From: Nitrosomonas cryotolerans ATCC 49181
GTDB taxonomy: Bacteria; Pseudomonadota; Gammaproteobacteria; Burkholderiales; Nitrosomonadaceae
NCBI RefSeq assembly: GCF_900143275.1
Contig: NZ_FSRO01000001.1
Location: forward strand, 1,754,116 to 1,818,115
Length of the DNA: 64,000 nucleotides
Direction of reading: 5' to 3'
Below, piece by piece: positions 18,260 through 27,913 of this stretch (position 1 is its first letter; each line of letters starts with the position of its first letter). The position numbers and the translations under genes were made by a program. The notes beneath the pieces are model-generated. The model searched no databases, had not been told where the DNA came from, and saw only the letters and a program-made list of their open reading frames with translations.

Positions 18260-19744
18260 ATGGCAGATTACACTTATACTGCTACTCCCGATAAAGGGGC
18301 AAAAGTTAGCGTATTGGCTTATCTAGTTACAGCAGCGATCGTGCTGCTGCTAATGATGGTGTTTGGTTTATTAATGCGATTGGAGCAGTCAGAAATTATA
18401 TCCATGGGCCCCCCCTGGTTTTATAAAATAATGACGCTACATGGCGCTGGCATGGTAGGAATTGTTGCTATGGCCGGTGCAGCGATTATGTGGCATTTTC
18501 TTCGCGAATATGTTGATCTTTCGCAGGGTATTTTTGTCGCCAATCTTGTAATCTTTCTGATCGGCGTTGTGATGATTCTTGCTAGCGTATTGTATGGAGA
18601 CTTCCATGGCGCATGGACTTTCCTTTATCCGTTACCATCACAATCTATGGGTATGTGGAGTCAGGAGGCAGCTGCCTTGTTTATGGGCGGACTATTAGTG
18701 ATTGGTGTCGGTTTTGTACTGCTGCATCTTGATATTGCCCGTGCAGTTATTGCACGTTATGGCAGTTTGGGACGTGGGCTGGGATGGCCTCAATTATTTG
18801 GCAAAGATGATGGAAATGCACCTCCTCCTGCAGTAGTCGCGAGTACAATGGTGACGATTGTAAATTTGGCTGGTTTGGTTGCTGGCGCTAGCATATTGAT
18901 CATGATGTTGGTAAACCTGTATGTACCTAGTTTTACTATTGATCCGTTGTTGGCAAAGGGCCTGATTTATTTCTTCGGACATGTATTTATTAATGCCGTC
19001 ATTTATATGGCTGTAATTGCAGTCTACGAAATATTACCTCGTTACACTCAACGCCCATGGAAGTCGAATAAAGTATTTCTTGCTTCATGGACTGCTTCTA
19101 CATTTATGGTGTTGTTTATTTTTCCACATCACTTATTAATGGATTTTGCTTATCCAACCTGGTTCTTGATAGTTGGTCATATCATTGGTTATCTTAATAC
19201 TTTTCCAATTCTGATCGTAACCGGTTATGGTGCATTGATGATCATATATCGTTCAGGAATTAAATGGGATATGGCTAGCAAATTGCTGTTTGTATCATTA
19301 TTTGGATGGGCGGCAGGTGCTATGCCGGCATTTATAGATGGTACGATTACCGTTAATTACGTGATGCATAATACCTTATGGGTACCAGGTCACTTTCATA
19401 CCTATCTAGTACTGGGCATGGTTGCGATGGTATTTGGATTTATGTATTACATTGGCAAGCCTAGCGAGGATGCAAAAGATAGCTTTATTGATCGCGTATC
19501 GTTCTGGGCTTATGTCGTGGGAACAATGGGTTTTATTTTTGCATTCCTTTATTCTGGGAAAGTAAGCGTTCCGCGTCGCTATGCTGAACATTTGCCAGAT
19601 TGGGTGCCAATTAGCAGTATCGCTTCAGTTTTTGCTGCACTACTGATATTTGCTGTTTTGGTATTTATTTTCCGCTTCCTAACACGTTTGGGGTCGGCTA
19701 CTCGGGATTACCAAAGGGCCTCTCAAGCAAGTAATGAAGCATAA
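18260..19744 (+). CDS. norY: sNOR catalytic subunit (heme-copper nitric oxide reductase)
   Basis: A 494-residue polytopic heme-copper protein with about 12 membrane helices. Ligands visible: H61 (HGAGMV, low-spin heme), H241 (CuB), H290-H291 in FPHHLLMDF (CuB), and H378/H380 in VPGHFHTYLVLG (high-spin and low-spin heme). The residue four after H241, Tyr in HPEVY of A- and B-type oxidases, is Asn245 here (GHVFINAV), so the cross-linked active-site Tyr is missing. That fits a nitric oxide reductase rather than an oxygen reductase. It starts 4 bases after norS with its own AATAATA-ATG context. Substrate assignment follows the sNOR family and is inference for this protein. Confidence 0.85.
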   Translation: MADYTYTATPDKGAKVSVLAYLVTAAIVLLLMMVFGLLMRLEQSEIISMGPPWFYKIMTLHGAGMVGIVAMAGAAIMWHFLREYVDLSQGIFVANLVIFLIGVVMILASVLYGDFHGAWTFLYPLPSQSMGMWSQEAAALFMGGLLVIGVGFVLLHLDIARAVIARYGSLGRGLGWPQLFGKDDGNAPPPAVVASTMVTIVNLAGLVAGASILIMMLVNLYVPSFTIDPLLAKGLIYFFGHVFINAVIYMAVIAVYEILPRYTQRPWKSNKVFLASWTASTFMVLFIFPHHLLMDFAYPTWFLIVGHIIGYLNTFPILIVTGYGALMIIYRSGIKWDMASKLLFVSLFGWAAGAMPAFIDGTITVNYVMHNTLWVPGHFHTYLVLGMVAMVFGFMYYIGKPSEDAKDSFIDRVSFWAYVVGTMGFIFAFLYSGKVSVPRRYAEHLPDWVPISSIASVFAALLIFAVLVFIFRFLTRLGSATRDYQRASQASNEA

Positions 19745-19795
19745 TAGATTAATAGCACGACTATTAATCGTAACAAGAGTATAGAGGTTACACAC

Positions 19796-20410
19796 ATGGG
19801 CCTAGATAAGCGCAGTGTTATCATAACAACACTTGTCACTTTTCTAGGCTTAGGTGTTTTCTGGTGGGGTACCGATGGTTTTAGGGCATTTACGGCTGAA
19901 ACAGCAAGACGGTTAGAAGTTTTAAGCTCGCCTCGTCCATTACCGGCTGTTGTCCTTGAAGATCAGGATGGACATACATTTACCTTGCAGGAATATCACG
20001 GACGACTGTTAGCGGTTGATTTTATTTACACAACTTGCGCAGGTTTATGTCGCAGCATGAGTGCGATTTCTAAACAAATACATGATAGTATTTCACCCGA
20101 TGCGTTAGGCCGTGATTTTGCTCTGGTTAGCATTAGTTTTGATCCGGAACGCGATAATCCGGCAAACCTGAAGCAATACAGTAACGACTATGGCGCCGAT
20201 GGTAAAAACTGGCGGTTTGCGCGAGTAAAAAATGCGACGGAATTAGCATCATTGCTGGACGCCTTTGGTATTATAGTCATTCCAGATGGACTAGGTGGAT
20301 ATGAGCACAATGCTGCGCTCCATCTCGTTGGTCGTGATGGAAGATTAAAGCTAATTTATGATATTACCGAAGCGGCTTTGTTCGTAAAAGAAATTGAGGA
20401 GCAGCTATGA
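19796..20410 (+). CDS. senC: SCO1/SenC-type copper chaperone
   Basis: A 204-residue protein with an N-terminal membrane anchor (residues 9-27) and a periplasmic thioredoxin-like domain. Copper ligands are the CxxxC pair in YTTCAGLCRSM and the distal His in EHNAALHLVG. It probably metallates the CuA centre of NorS. The product is the third gene of the norSY-senC-orf1 cluster. Its stop overlaps the next ATG (ATGA at 20407-20410), indicating coupled translation. Confidence 0.88.
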   Translation: MGLDKRSVIITTLVTFLGLGVFWWGTDGFRAFTAETARRLEVLSSPRPLPAVVLEDQDGHTFTLQEYHGRLLAVDFIYTTCAGLCRSMSAISKQIHDSISPDALGRDFALVSISFDPERDNPANLKQYSNDYGADGKNWRFARVKNATELASLLDAFGIIVIPDGLGGYEHNAALHLVGRDGRLKLIYDITEAALFVKEIEEQL

Positions 20411-21015
20411 AATATGCCTTCTTCTTTCGTTCGCGCTTGGGATCAGGTCTTGTACTTGGAGTGTCGTATATAATTCTTGCAACACCTGTTGCGCGAGACT
20501 GGTTAGAGTCTACCATGACAGCTCATATGTTGCTGCAGATTCCCTTGCTTGCGTTAATAGGGGGGGTGGCGTGCGGGCTGTTGCCAGAACATATAAGAGA
20601 TCGTTTTCTTGTGCGTATAGGCGGTGCTATTCCATGTGTGGTGGTGGCACTGTTCGTGTCAAGTTACTGGATGTTACCACGTGCGTTGGATGCGGCGCTA
20701 ACAGAATCATTAGCAGAATTAGCAAAATTTATTAGCTTTCCCATATTGGTTGGCGTTCCATTAGTTTTGGCATGGAAACATCTTTCACTAATTGGCCGTG
20801 GATTTGTATTAACCAATTTTTTCAGTATGTTGGCCGTTTTAGGATGGCTATACATTGTTGCTCCTGTTCGTGTATGTAACAGCTATTTAGTCAATGATCA
20901 GGAAAATGCGGGCTGGTTGATGGTTTTACTGGCTGGATTCTTATTTATTGGATGGCTGGGCAGTTTATTTATTGATAATGGCTCGAGACCTTATCCAGAA
21001 AACCCGAATCAATAA
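20407..21015 (+). CDS. Polytopic membrane protein, orf1 of the sNOR cluster
   Basis: A 202-residue protein with about five membrane helices. The MTAHMLLQIPLLALIGG segment resembles the HM-x-H/LL motif of CtaG-type cytochrome oxidase assembly proteins, suggesting a role in assembling the heme-copper centre, but this is weak. In Nitrosomonas the gene is known only as orf1 after senC. It overlaps senC by 4 bases. nirC follows after 78 bases. Confidence 0.75.
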   Translation: MKYAFFFRSRLGSGLVLGVSYIILATPVARDWLESTMTAHMLLQIPLLALIGGVACGLLPEHIRDRFLVRIGGAIPCVVVALFVSSYWMLPRALDAALTESLAELAKFISFPILVGVPLVLAWKHLSLIGRGFVLTNFFSMLAVLGWLYIVAPVRVCNSYLVNDQENAGWLMVLLAGFLFIGWLGSLFIDNGSRPYPENPNQ

Positions 21016-21093
21016 ACCAAAACGATTAAAACATAACTATAAAGTGTGTTTGGTCGCGAGATAACCCATTTATTTTAGGAGAAATAATTTAGT

Positions 21094-21960
21094 ATGGACT
21101 ATAACCCGCCATTAAAGCTCATGGAGGAAATTGAGGCTGCAAGTAAAAAGAAGGCCGGTCTGGATATACGTAGCATGTTACTGAAGGGATTCATGTCGGG
21201 CGCATTGTTAGCATATGCAACTGCTCTGGCTTTTAAAGCATCCGATGGCTTTTCAGGAGGAGCTGTTGCGCTTATTTCAGGAGCTGTTTTTCCTGTTGGT
21301 TTTGCCATGATTATATTGCTTGGAATGGAGTTGGCTACGGGTAATTTTGCGGTATTACCTGTTGGAATTATGAGTGGCAAGGTAACGTATAAGCAGATGC
21401 TTCGTAATTGGGGTTGGGTATATTTTGGTAATTTTCTCGGATGTGTATTTGTTGGCTTCTTGATTGCAATTTCATTAACTGAGGCATTTCTCGAAGGTTC
21501 CGGTTCATTGGGTGCCAAAATTATTGCTGTAGCCGAATCAAAAACATTAGTCTATGAGCATGCTGGTGCTAACGGTTGGGTGACCGCCTTTGTTAAAGGT
21601 ATTTTATGTAACTGGATGGTTGCAATGGGCACTGTTCTGGGAATGGTTTCTTCGTCTGCAACAGGTAAAATAGCTGCAATATGGTTGCCGGTCTCAACAT
21701 TTTTTGCTTTAGCTTTCGAACACTCAATTGTCAATATGTTTATTATTCCGACCGCCATGATTCTAGGCGCAGATATTACTGTCGAGCAATGGCTATTTTG
21801 GAATCAGATTCCGGTAACGCTGGGTAATATTTTTGGTGGCGCTGTACTAACGGGTGGCTTGCTGTTTTATTGTAATAAGGCTTCGACTGCTTCTGGTAAA
21901 CAGGAATCAGATAAGAATGTCAGGCAGGTAATGAATGAAGCAGTAACAAGTAATAAATAA
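21094..21960 (+). CDS. nirC: Formate/nitrite transporter family channel
   Basis: A 288-residue FNT-family protein with six membrane helices. Typical segments are the opening YNPPLKLMEEIEAAS..KKAG, AVFPVGFAMIILLGMELATGNF (helix 2 and the slit loop), LRNWGWVYFGNFLGCVF, GILCNWMVAMGTVLG and FEHSIVNMFIIPTAMIL. It lies behind the sNOR cluster with a good ribosome site (TTAGGAGAA). In an ammonia oxidiser nitrite is the likely substrate, with export or import unresolved. Formate remains possible. Confidence 0.88.
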   Translation: MDYNPPLKLMEEIEAASKKKAGLDIRSMLLKGFMSGALLAYATALAFKASDGFSGGAVALISGAVFPVGFAMIILLGMELATGNFAVLPVGIMSGKVTYKQMLRNWGWVYFGNFLGCVFVGFLIAISLTEAFLEGSGSLGAKIIAVAESKTLVYEHAGANGWVTAFVKGILCNWMVAMGTVLGMVSSSATGKIAAIWLPVSTFFALAFEHSIVNMFIIPTAMILGADITVEQWLFWNQIPVTLGNIFGGAVLTGGLLFYCNKASTASGKQESDKNVRQVMNEAVTSNK

Positions 21961-22791
21961 GAACAGATATGATTTTATTGGGTATGCCTATATTTTTTCG
22001 TATAAGAGCATAAATAATATTTTGTTTATCTAGTTGATGATGGTCTGCTTGCATTGAGTTAAATGAATAATCACCTTGATGCAAGTAGATGATTAATTTT
22101 GAAATAATATATAAATATTAAGTTAGATCACGAAAGTGAATCAGTATTTTGTTAATGCCCCATAGTATGTTCGTTTAGATCTATTAGCGCTAATATCGAT
22201 CAGCTATATGTGGTATGTAAGCTTGATAATAAATAAGATTGCCTCGGAGTAGTATTTTTGGTTATTTTGAGACAACTTCTTATAATCAATTGCGATATAA
22301 TTTTGTATATCCGTCACAGTGACAAATTCAATTCATTTGAATTACTCCATCTTTTTGATCGGCATAGTCATTTTCTGTTAGATGATATAGCTCTCGGAAG
22401 CATATGATGAGGTAGAGATCATAGTACTTCAGGTGATTCCGAGCGATAGAGTGATCAGATAGAGATAAAAGTAGAATCAATATACTTTCTTTATGGCAGC
22501 AACAAGGATCGTACTCAATCATAGATAGCTAGGTTTGTTAGCTATGGCTATATGATCAGCCTAACTTAAAATTCGAATAATTGGTGCGTTTGTGCGGTAT
22601 CTTATAGTGATACTTCGGAGAATTTTTTGATCCTACTATCATAAGTGTTGAACTATCAATCATTAAGTTAATAAGAACATCATCTTAGACTATTTTATGT
22701 ATATCTCTAGTAAAGCGATCGAGTAACTACTGGAATAGGTTTTTAAAGAACTAGATATCTATCATATCAATTAATGAAGCTTCTTTAACTG
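21961..22791. other. Long AT-rich intergenic region
   Basis: About 830 bases between nirC and the Kef-type antiporter. Only short unrelated frames occur on either strand. No RNA gene or repeat was recognised. The composition suggests degraded or regulatory DNA. Confidence 0.4.
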
Positions 22792-24771
22792 ATGACCAGT
22801 CATTTACAACCTGTTCTCATTATATTGGCGACTGCAGTGTTAGCCGTTGTCATCTTTCGCCTGGTGCGTTTGCCACCCGTGCTGGGGTATCTGCTCGCGG
22901 GTGTTGTCATCGGTCCACATGCATTGGGCTGGATATCAGAAACAGAAGAAACCCGCCATTTAGCAGAATTTGGTGTGGTATTCCTAATGTTTAATATTGG
23001 TCTTGAGTTTAGTCTCCCTAAACTGGTGACTATGAAGCGTATTGTGTTTTGTTTTGGCACATCGCAGGTTGTTTTATCCATTTTGTTTGTTATGGCAGTA
23101 GCTTGGATGTTAGAGCTGGATTGGCGCACAGGATTGATCCTGGGTGGTGCTCTGGCAATGTCTTCTACTGCCATAGTTAGTAAAATGCTGGCAGAACGCT
23201 TGGAACTTAATTCGCTTCATGGCAGGCAAATTATTGGTGTGTTGCTGTTTCAGGATTTAGCTGTGGTTCCGCTTCTGATTATGATTCCGGCATTAGCCAG
23301 CACCGCAGGCGACGGTGATAGTTATATTACAATGTTTGTCATTGCCTTGGTTAAGGCATTTGCCGCACTTGCATTTATTTTATTTTTTGGGCAAAAGTTG
23401 ATGCGTCCATGGTTTCACCTGGTGGCGCGTCAGAAATCATCCGAGTTATTTGTATTAAATGTGTTGCTGATAACTTTAGGGCTTGCCTGGCTGACTGAAT
23501 TATCTGGGTTGTCACCAGTTCTGGGAGCATTTCTTGCTGGTATGTTGATTTCTGAAACTGAGTATCGTTATCAAGTTGAAGATGACATCAAGCCTTTCCG
23601 GGATATTTTCCTGGGTCTGTTTTTTATAACCATAGGTATGTTGTTAGACACGCAAGTCGTAGTGCAGAGTTTTATGTGGATAGTATGCATTCTTTTAGCG
23701 CTCATTATATTGAAGGTGGTGTTGTTCGCAGGCTTATCACGTTTATTCGGCGCCGATTCTGGGGTTGCTGCAAGAACGGGTATGAGTCTGGCGCAAGGTG
23801 GTGAATTCGGATTCGTATTATTGGCTCAAGCAGGTGTGTTTGGATTGATTGATAATACGATTCTACAGCCGGTATTAGCTGCAATGGTATTATCAATGTT
23901 TGTTGCTCCATTTATTATTGAACATAATGAGCGGATGGTGCGGTATTTCTATCAGTCCGAATGGATGCATCGAGCGATGCAAATTACAACAATTGCTGCC
24001 CAAACCATGGCGGAGCAAGACCATGTGATTATTTGTGGTTATGGACGTAGTGGACAAAATGTATCCAGGCTGCTAGAAAAGGAATCAATCTCATTTATTG
24101 CATTAGATTTGGATCCACAGCGTATCTATGAAGCAACGAGTGCGGGTGAATCAGTAGTATATGGTGATGCCGCTCGCCGAGAGGTTTTAATTGCGGCTGG
24201 GTTAATGCGTGCCAGGGTTTTAGTAATAAGCTATGCTGACACTGTTTCAGCATTAAAGATTCTGAACCATGTTCAAACACTGCGGCCAGAATTGGCCGTA
24301 GTAATCAGAACACGTGATGACTCCGATATTGATTTGCTCAAAGAATCAGGTGCGACGGAAGTAGTTGCAGAAATAATGGAGGGGAGCTTAATGCTTGCAT
24401 CGCATGCATTGATGCTTCTGGATATTCCAACCGGGCGTATCTTGCGGCGTATGCGCGAAACTCGTGTACAGCGTTATAGCCTATTTCGAGGTTTCTTTTA
24501 TGGTGCGACAGACGACATAGAAGAAGGTAATGAAAAGTTACTGCCGCGCTTACTTACGGTAATTATTGTGCCAGGTGCTGCTGCCATTAATAGAACATTA
24601 GGAGATCTCGATCTGGCTGAGTTTTCAGTAGAAGTTACGGCAGTAAGAAGACGCAATATCCGTGGGCTACTACCCACTGCTGAGACCCGACTGGAAATGG
24701 GAGATGTCGTTGTGCTGAGGGGAATACAAGAAAACCTGGCTGCTGCTGAAGTGAGATTGATGCAAGGATAA
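22792..24771 (+). CDS. CPA2 cation:proton antiporter, KefB/KefC type
   Basis: A 659-residue inner-membrane protein. Residues 1-385 form the Na+/H+ exchanger domain with about 12 helices (GYLLAGVVIGPHALGWI, FGVVFLMFNIGLEFSL, SSTAIVSKMLAERLEL and FQDLAVVPLL). A TrkA-N/RCK domain starts near residue 410 with the nucleotide loop VIICGYGRSGQNV, and a TrkA-C domain closes the protein (about 575-655). It probably mediates potassium/proton exchange gated by the cytoplasmic domains. No KefF/KefG partner is nearby. A second CPA2 gene lies at 27914. Confidence 0.9.
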   Translation: MTSHLQPVLIILATAVLAVVIFRLVRLPPVLGYLLAGVVIGPHALGWISETEETRHLAEFGVVFLMFNIGLEFSLPKLVTMKRIVFCFGTSQVVLSILFVMAVAWMLELDWRTGLILGGALAMSSTAIVSKMLAERLELNSLHGRQIIGVLLFQDLAVVPLLIMIPALASTAGDGDSYITMFVIALVKAFAALAFILFFGQKLMRPWFHLVARQKSSELFVLNVLLITLGLAWLTELSGLSPVLGAFLAGMLISETEYRYQVEDDIKPFRDIFLGLFFITIGMLLDTQVVVQSFMWIVCILLALIILKVVLFAGLSRLFGADSGVAARTGMSLAQGGEFGFVLLAQAGVFGLIDNTILQPVLAAMVLSMFVAPFIIEHNERMVRYFYQSEWMHRAMQITTIAAQTMAEQDHVIICGYGRSGQNVSRLLEKESISFIALDLDPQRIYEATSAGESVVYGDAARREVLIAAGLMRARVLVISYADTVSALKILNHVQTLRPELAVVIRTRDDSDIDLLKESGATEVVAEIMEGSLMLASHALMLLDIPTGRILRRMRETRVQRYSLFRGFFYGATDDIEEGNEKLLPRLLTVIIVPGAAAINRTLGDLDLAEFSVEVTAVRRRNIRGLLPTAETRLEMGDVVVLRGIQENLAAAEVRLMQG

Positions 24772-24957
24772 CGTATGAGCGTTACTCTGAATGAAGAATC
24801 TCATCAAAAGTAAAATGACTGTTTTGGTTTGCCGTCTCGAACGATTTTTACATGAAACCGTACTGTTATAGCCACGTATAAAAGCCTGAATATAGGCGTG
24901 CTTGCAGGTTTCTGTATATGTTGATGTTGAGATAGAACCATCCGTTTCTTCCACTGC

Positions 24958-26769
24958 TCATGGGCAATTGACTATTTCACTGCCTGCCTCCATCATGTTC
25001 TCTTCTTGCTGAAGTCTCCACATGTGTGCATATGTGCCGTTTTTCGCCAATAATTGATGGTGATTGCCCCGTTCGATAATGTGACCCTGATCCATAACCA
25101 GAATCTGGTCTGCATCCACAATAGTGGAAAGACGGTGAGCGATGGTTAAAGTAGTGCGATTGGAAGCAATCCGCCTTAATTCTGCTTGTATCATTTTTTC
25201 TGATTTCGAATCTAATGCTGAGGTCGCTTCGTCAAAAATAAAAATATAGGGGTTTTTCAGAATAGCGCGCGCAATCGCAATACGTTGCTTTTCTCCTCCT
25301 GATAGCTTCAGGCCACGCTCTCCGACTATAGTCTGATATTTGTTTGGTAGACTCTCTATGAAATCGTGAATATATGCTGATCTAGCAGCATTCAATATCT
25401 CTTCATCGCTTGCGTCAGGCCGTCCGTAAGCAATATTGTAATAGATACTTTCGTTAAATAAGACAGTATCCTGTGGGACTATACCAATGGCCGCTCGTAA
25501 GCTTGTTTGAGTAACATTACGAATATCCTGCTGATTGATTGAAATAGTGCCCGCTTGCACGTCATAGAAGCGAAATAGTAGACGGGGTAGGGTCGACTTG
25601 CCTGAGCCGCTATGGCCAACAATGGCGATATTTCTTCCGGCGGGGATGTCGAAACTGATACCAAATAATATTTGGCGATTTAGATCGTAACTAAATTCCA
25701 CATTATTAAAAGATATGGTCGCGCTCTCGGGATTCAATATTTCTGCTTCAGGTTTATCTTCGATCTCCGCATTCTCTGTCAACAGATTAAACATTTTTTC
25801 CATATCGGCCAAAGAATGCTTGATTTCACGATAAACAAATCCAAGAAAGTGTAAAGGTATATAAAGTTGGAGCATAAATGCATTGATGAGTACTAGATCG
25901 CCGAGTGTCATGGTTCCTGTTACCACTTCGTCAGCCGCAAGTAACATTAAGAGTGTTATGCCAACTGCAATAATAATACTTTGTCCTGTATTGAGAGCCG
26001 CCAGCGAGGTCTGATTACGGATTGCAGCCGTTTCCCATGTTTTCAGATGTTCATCGTAACGCCGGGCTTCCCATGATTCGCTGCCAAAATATTTGACCGT
26101 TTCATAATTCAATAAACTATCAATTGCGCGTGTATTAGCTTTCGAGTCCATATCATTCATAGTACGGCGAAAAATCATGCGCCATTCGGTAACAATGAGT
26201 GTTAAGGCTATATAAGCCAGTAAGGTAAACATGATAATGATAGAAAATAAAATATCATAGCTAGATGCTAGTATCATCATGACTAGGCTGATTTCCAACA
26301 GGGTGGGTAGAATGTTGAACAGCATAAAATTCATAAGAAATGATATGCCCCGTGAACCTCGTTCTATATCACGTGATACCCCGCCAGTTTGCCGTTCCAA
26401 ATGAAATCGTAATGAAAGTGAATGCAAATGAGTAAATATCTTAATAGCTATACGCCGAATAGCCCGTTGTGTAACTTTAGCAAAAACTGCATCACGTAAT
26501 TCCCCGAATAAGGTGCTGCATAAACGCAATACGCCGTAGCTTATTAATAAGAAAACAGGTAGAGCCAGCATGGCACGCGGTTGATCAAGTGCGTCAATAA
26601 TTTCTTTTAAAATCAGTGGAACTGAGACATTTGCCAGCTTGGCTAGCGTGAGCAGAGCTAATGCCAATGCAACTCGCCCCTTGAATTCCCATAGATAAGG
26701 CAGTAAGGTACGAATAGTTTGCAAATCACTACGATGACGTGTTGGTTGTTCCAGACGTGTGGAATGCAT
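24958..26769 (-). CDS. Atm1-type ABC exporter
   Basis: A 603-residue fused transmembrane/ATPase half transporter that would work as a dimer. Residues 25-330 hold six helices; segments such as RHLERQTGGVSRDIERGSRG (here FHLERQTGGVSRDIERG) and LLNYETVKYFGSE are hallmarks of the Atm1 group, which exports glutathione conjugates or persulfides. The ATPase has Walker A GHSGSGKST (near 385), signature LSGGEKQRIAIARA (near 490) and Walker B IFIFDEATSALD. Substrate is inferred from the family. The window also holds gshAB and the suf operon, which fits a thiol/iron-sulfur role. Confidence 0.9.
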   Translation of the reverse strand: MHSTRLEQPTRHRSDLQTIRTLLPYLWEFKGRVALALALLTLAKLANVSVPLILKEIIDALDQPRAMLALPVFLLISYGVLRLCSTLFGELRDAVFAKVTQRAIRRIAIKIFTHLHSLSLRFHLERQTGGVSRDIERGSRGISFLMNFMLFNILPTLLEISLVMMILASSYDILFSIIIMFTLLAYIALTLIVTEWRMIFRRTMNDMDSKANTRAIDSLLNYETVKYFGSESWEARRYDEHLKTWETAAIRNQTSLAALNTGQSIIIAVGITLLMLLAADEVVTGTMTLGDLVLINAFMLQLYIPLHFLGFVYREIKHSLADMEKMFNLLTENAEIEDKPEAEILNPESATISFNNVEFSYDLNRQILFGISFDIPAGRNIAIVGHSGSGKSTLPRLLFRFYDVQAGTISINQQDIRNVTQTSLRAAIGIVPQDTVLFNESIYYNIAYGRPDASDEEILNAARSAYIHDFIESLPNKYQTIVGERGLKLSGGEKQRIAIARAILKNPYIFIFDEATSALDSKSEKMIQAELRRIASNRTTLTIAHRLSTIVDADQILVMDQGHIIERGNHHQLLAKNGTYAHMWRLQQEENMMEAGSEIVNCP

Positions 26770-26817
26770 ATATTTATTTTTGTAGAAATTTCATAACAAA
26801 CTTTAATATAATTCGAT

Positions 26818-27225
26818 ATGGAAATTACTTGCTATCGGGACAGTGAAATAAGCCGTGAATCACGTTATTTGCCTGCTGTTACTTATAATCTTGCAATTAC
26901 TTTGCTTGCACGTTGTGCTACCGGACACTTGTTTGTTCCTATTCGCAGCATGCAGTATCTGGCTATTCTGGATGCGGAAGAATTTGTATTTGTGGACGGC
27001 GAACGCAAATGCTGGATTGATATCGCTTGGTGTCATTTTCAGTCTCAAGGACGTACGGCACTTGACCAGCCGGTTGCTTATGATGCCATTTATTACCGTG
27101 AGGATCAGGCAATAATTATGGCTCGTTTACAAAGAGAATTCCCTGCTGCATTACAGGTATTGGCAAAAAAAACAGTACTCGAGGGTCCAGCGAGAATAAT
27201 CAAGTTCCCGCCATTGAGATCTTAG
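26818..27225 (+). CDS. Conserved-looking protein of unknown function
   Basis: A 135-residue soluble protein starting MEITCYRDSEISRESRYLPA, divergent from the ABC exporter (48 bases between starts). No signal peptide, membrane helix or known motif. Codon use resembles neighbours, and length and position argue that it is real. I do not recognise a family. Confidence 0.6.
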   Translation: MEITCYRDSEISRESRYLPAVTYNLAITLLARCATGHLFVPIRSMQYLAILDAEEFVFVDGERKCWIDIAWCHFQSQGRTALDQPVAYDAIYYREDQAIIMARLQREFPAALQVLAKKTVLEGPARIIKFPPLRS

Positions 27226-27295
27226 CAAAAATGTTGCGATTCTATTTCTTGTGATTAAGAAAGAGGAAAGAGTAGGTTTTCCGATTAATCAACCT

Positions 27296-27598
27296 TTACT
27301 CATTCTCTCCCAGCTCGGCATCCCATCCTTCGCTTTTGGCTTTATCAATAGCTTGTGTATAGATTTGTGCATGTCGCTGTTGTAATTCATCTGGTAAACG
27401 GCTGGGTAAATGAGCATAGGGTTCCCAGGCAACAAATACCTGTTCGTACAGCTTTTGCATTTGAGCGATATTCCAGCCTGTGCATGTCTCGGATTCAGGT
27501 AGAATATTAAACACCCAGGCATCACGCACTATACGCCCCACAGGAGTAAGCCCACCATTTTCATCCTGATCGATTCCGACATAGAATTTTGTTGTCAT
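27296..27598 (-). CDS. Small protein of unknown function
   Basis: A 100-residue acidic soluble protein, MTTKFYVGIDQDENGGLTPV at the start. It resembles uncharacterised betaproteobacterial proteins of this size, but I can name no family or function. It lies convergent with the gene ending at 27225. Confidence 0.6.
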   Translation of the reverse strand: MTTKFYVGIDQDENGGLTPVGRIVRDAWVFNILPESETCTGWNIAQMQKLYEQVFVAWEPYAHLPSRLPDELQQRHAQIYTQAIDKAKSEGWDAELGENE

Positions 27599-27913
27599 AG
27601 TTTAAATTTTAAAAAATACTGACTATCCCTAATGATGCGTTCGTCTCTGCTCACGGAATGTCTATTAATCATGGAAAAAATATAATTTATGATAAATAAT
27701 TTTCTTTGTAGTAATACTCATATCGCGGTATACAAACGGAGCATATTGATAATGTATTCGATTATTCTTGTATCATTATGGGGTAATAATAGTCTATATC
27801 AAAACAGGAAATAGATTCATTAAATCGATTGTAATGCATTCTGAGTAAAAATGTTGAGAACATAATTATGTAGCGATCTATTATTTACTGGGTTTCAACA
27901 TATTAAGCAGTCA
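27599..27913. other. Intergenic region, nothing recognised
   Basis: About 315 AT-rich bases between two minus-strand genes. No gene, hairpin or repeat is evident. Confidence 0.4.

Noticed and set aside
22328-22522. 64-codon minus-strand frame in the 830-base gap after nirC
   Set aside because: Isolated, AT-driven composition, no motif.
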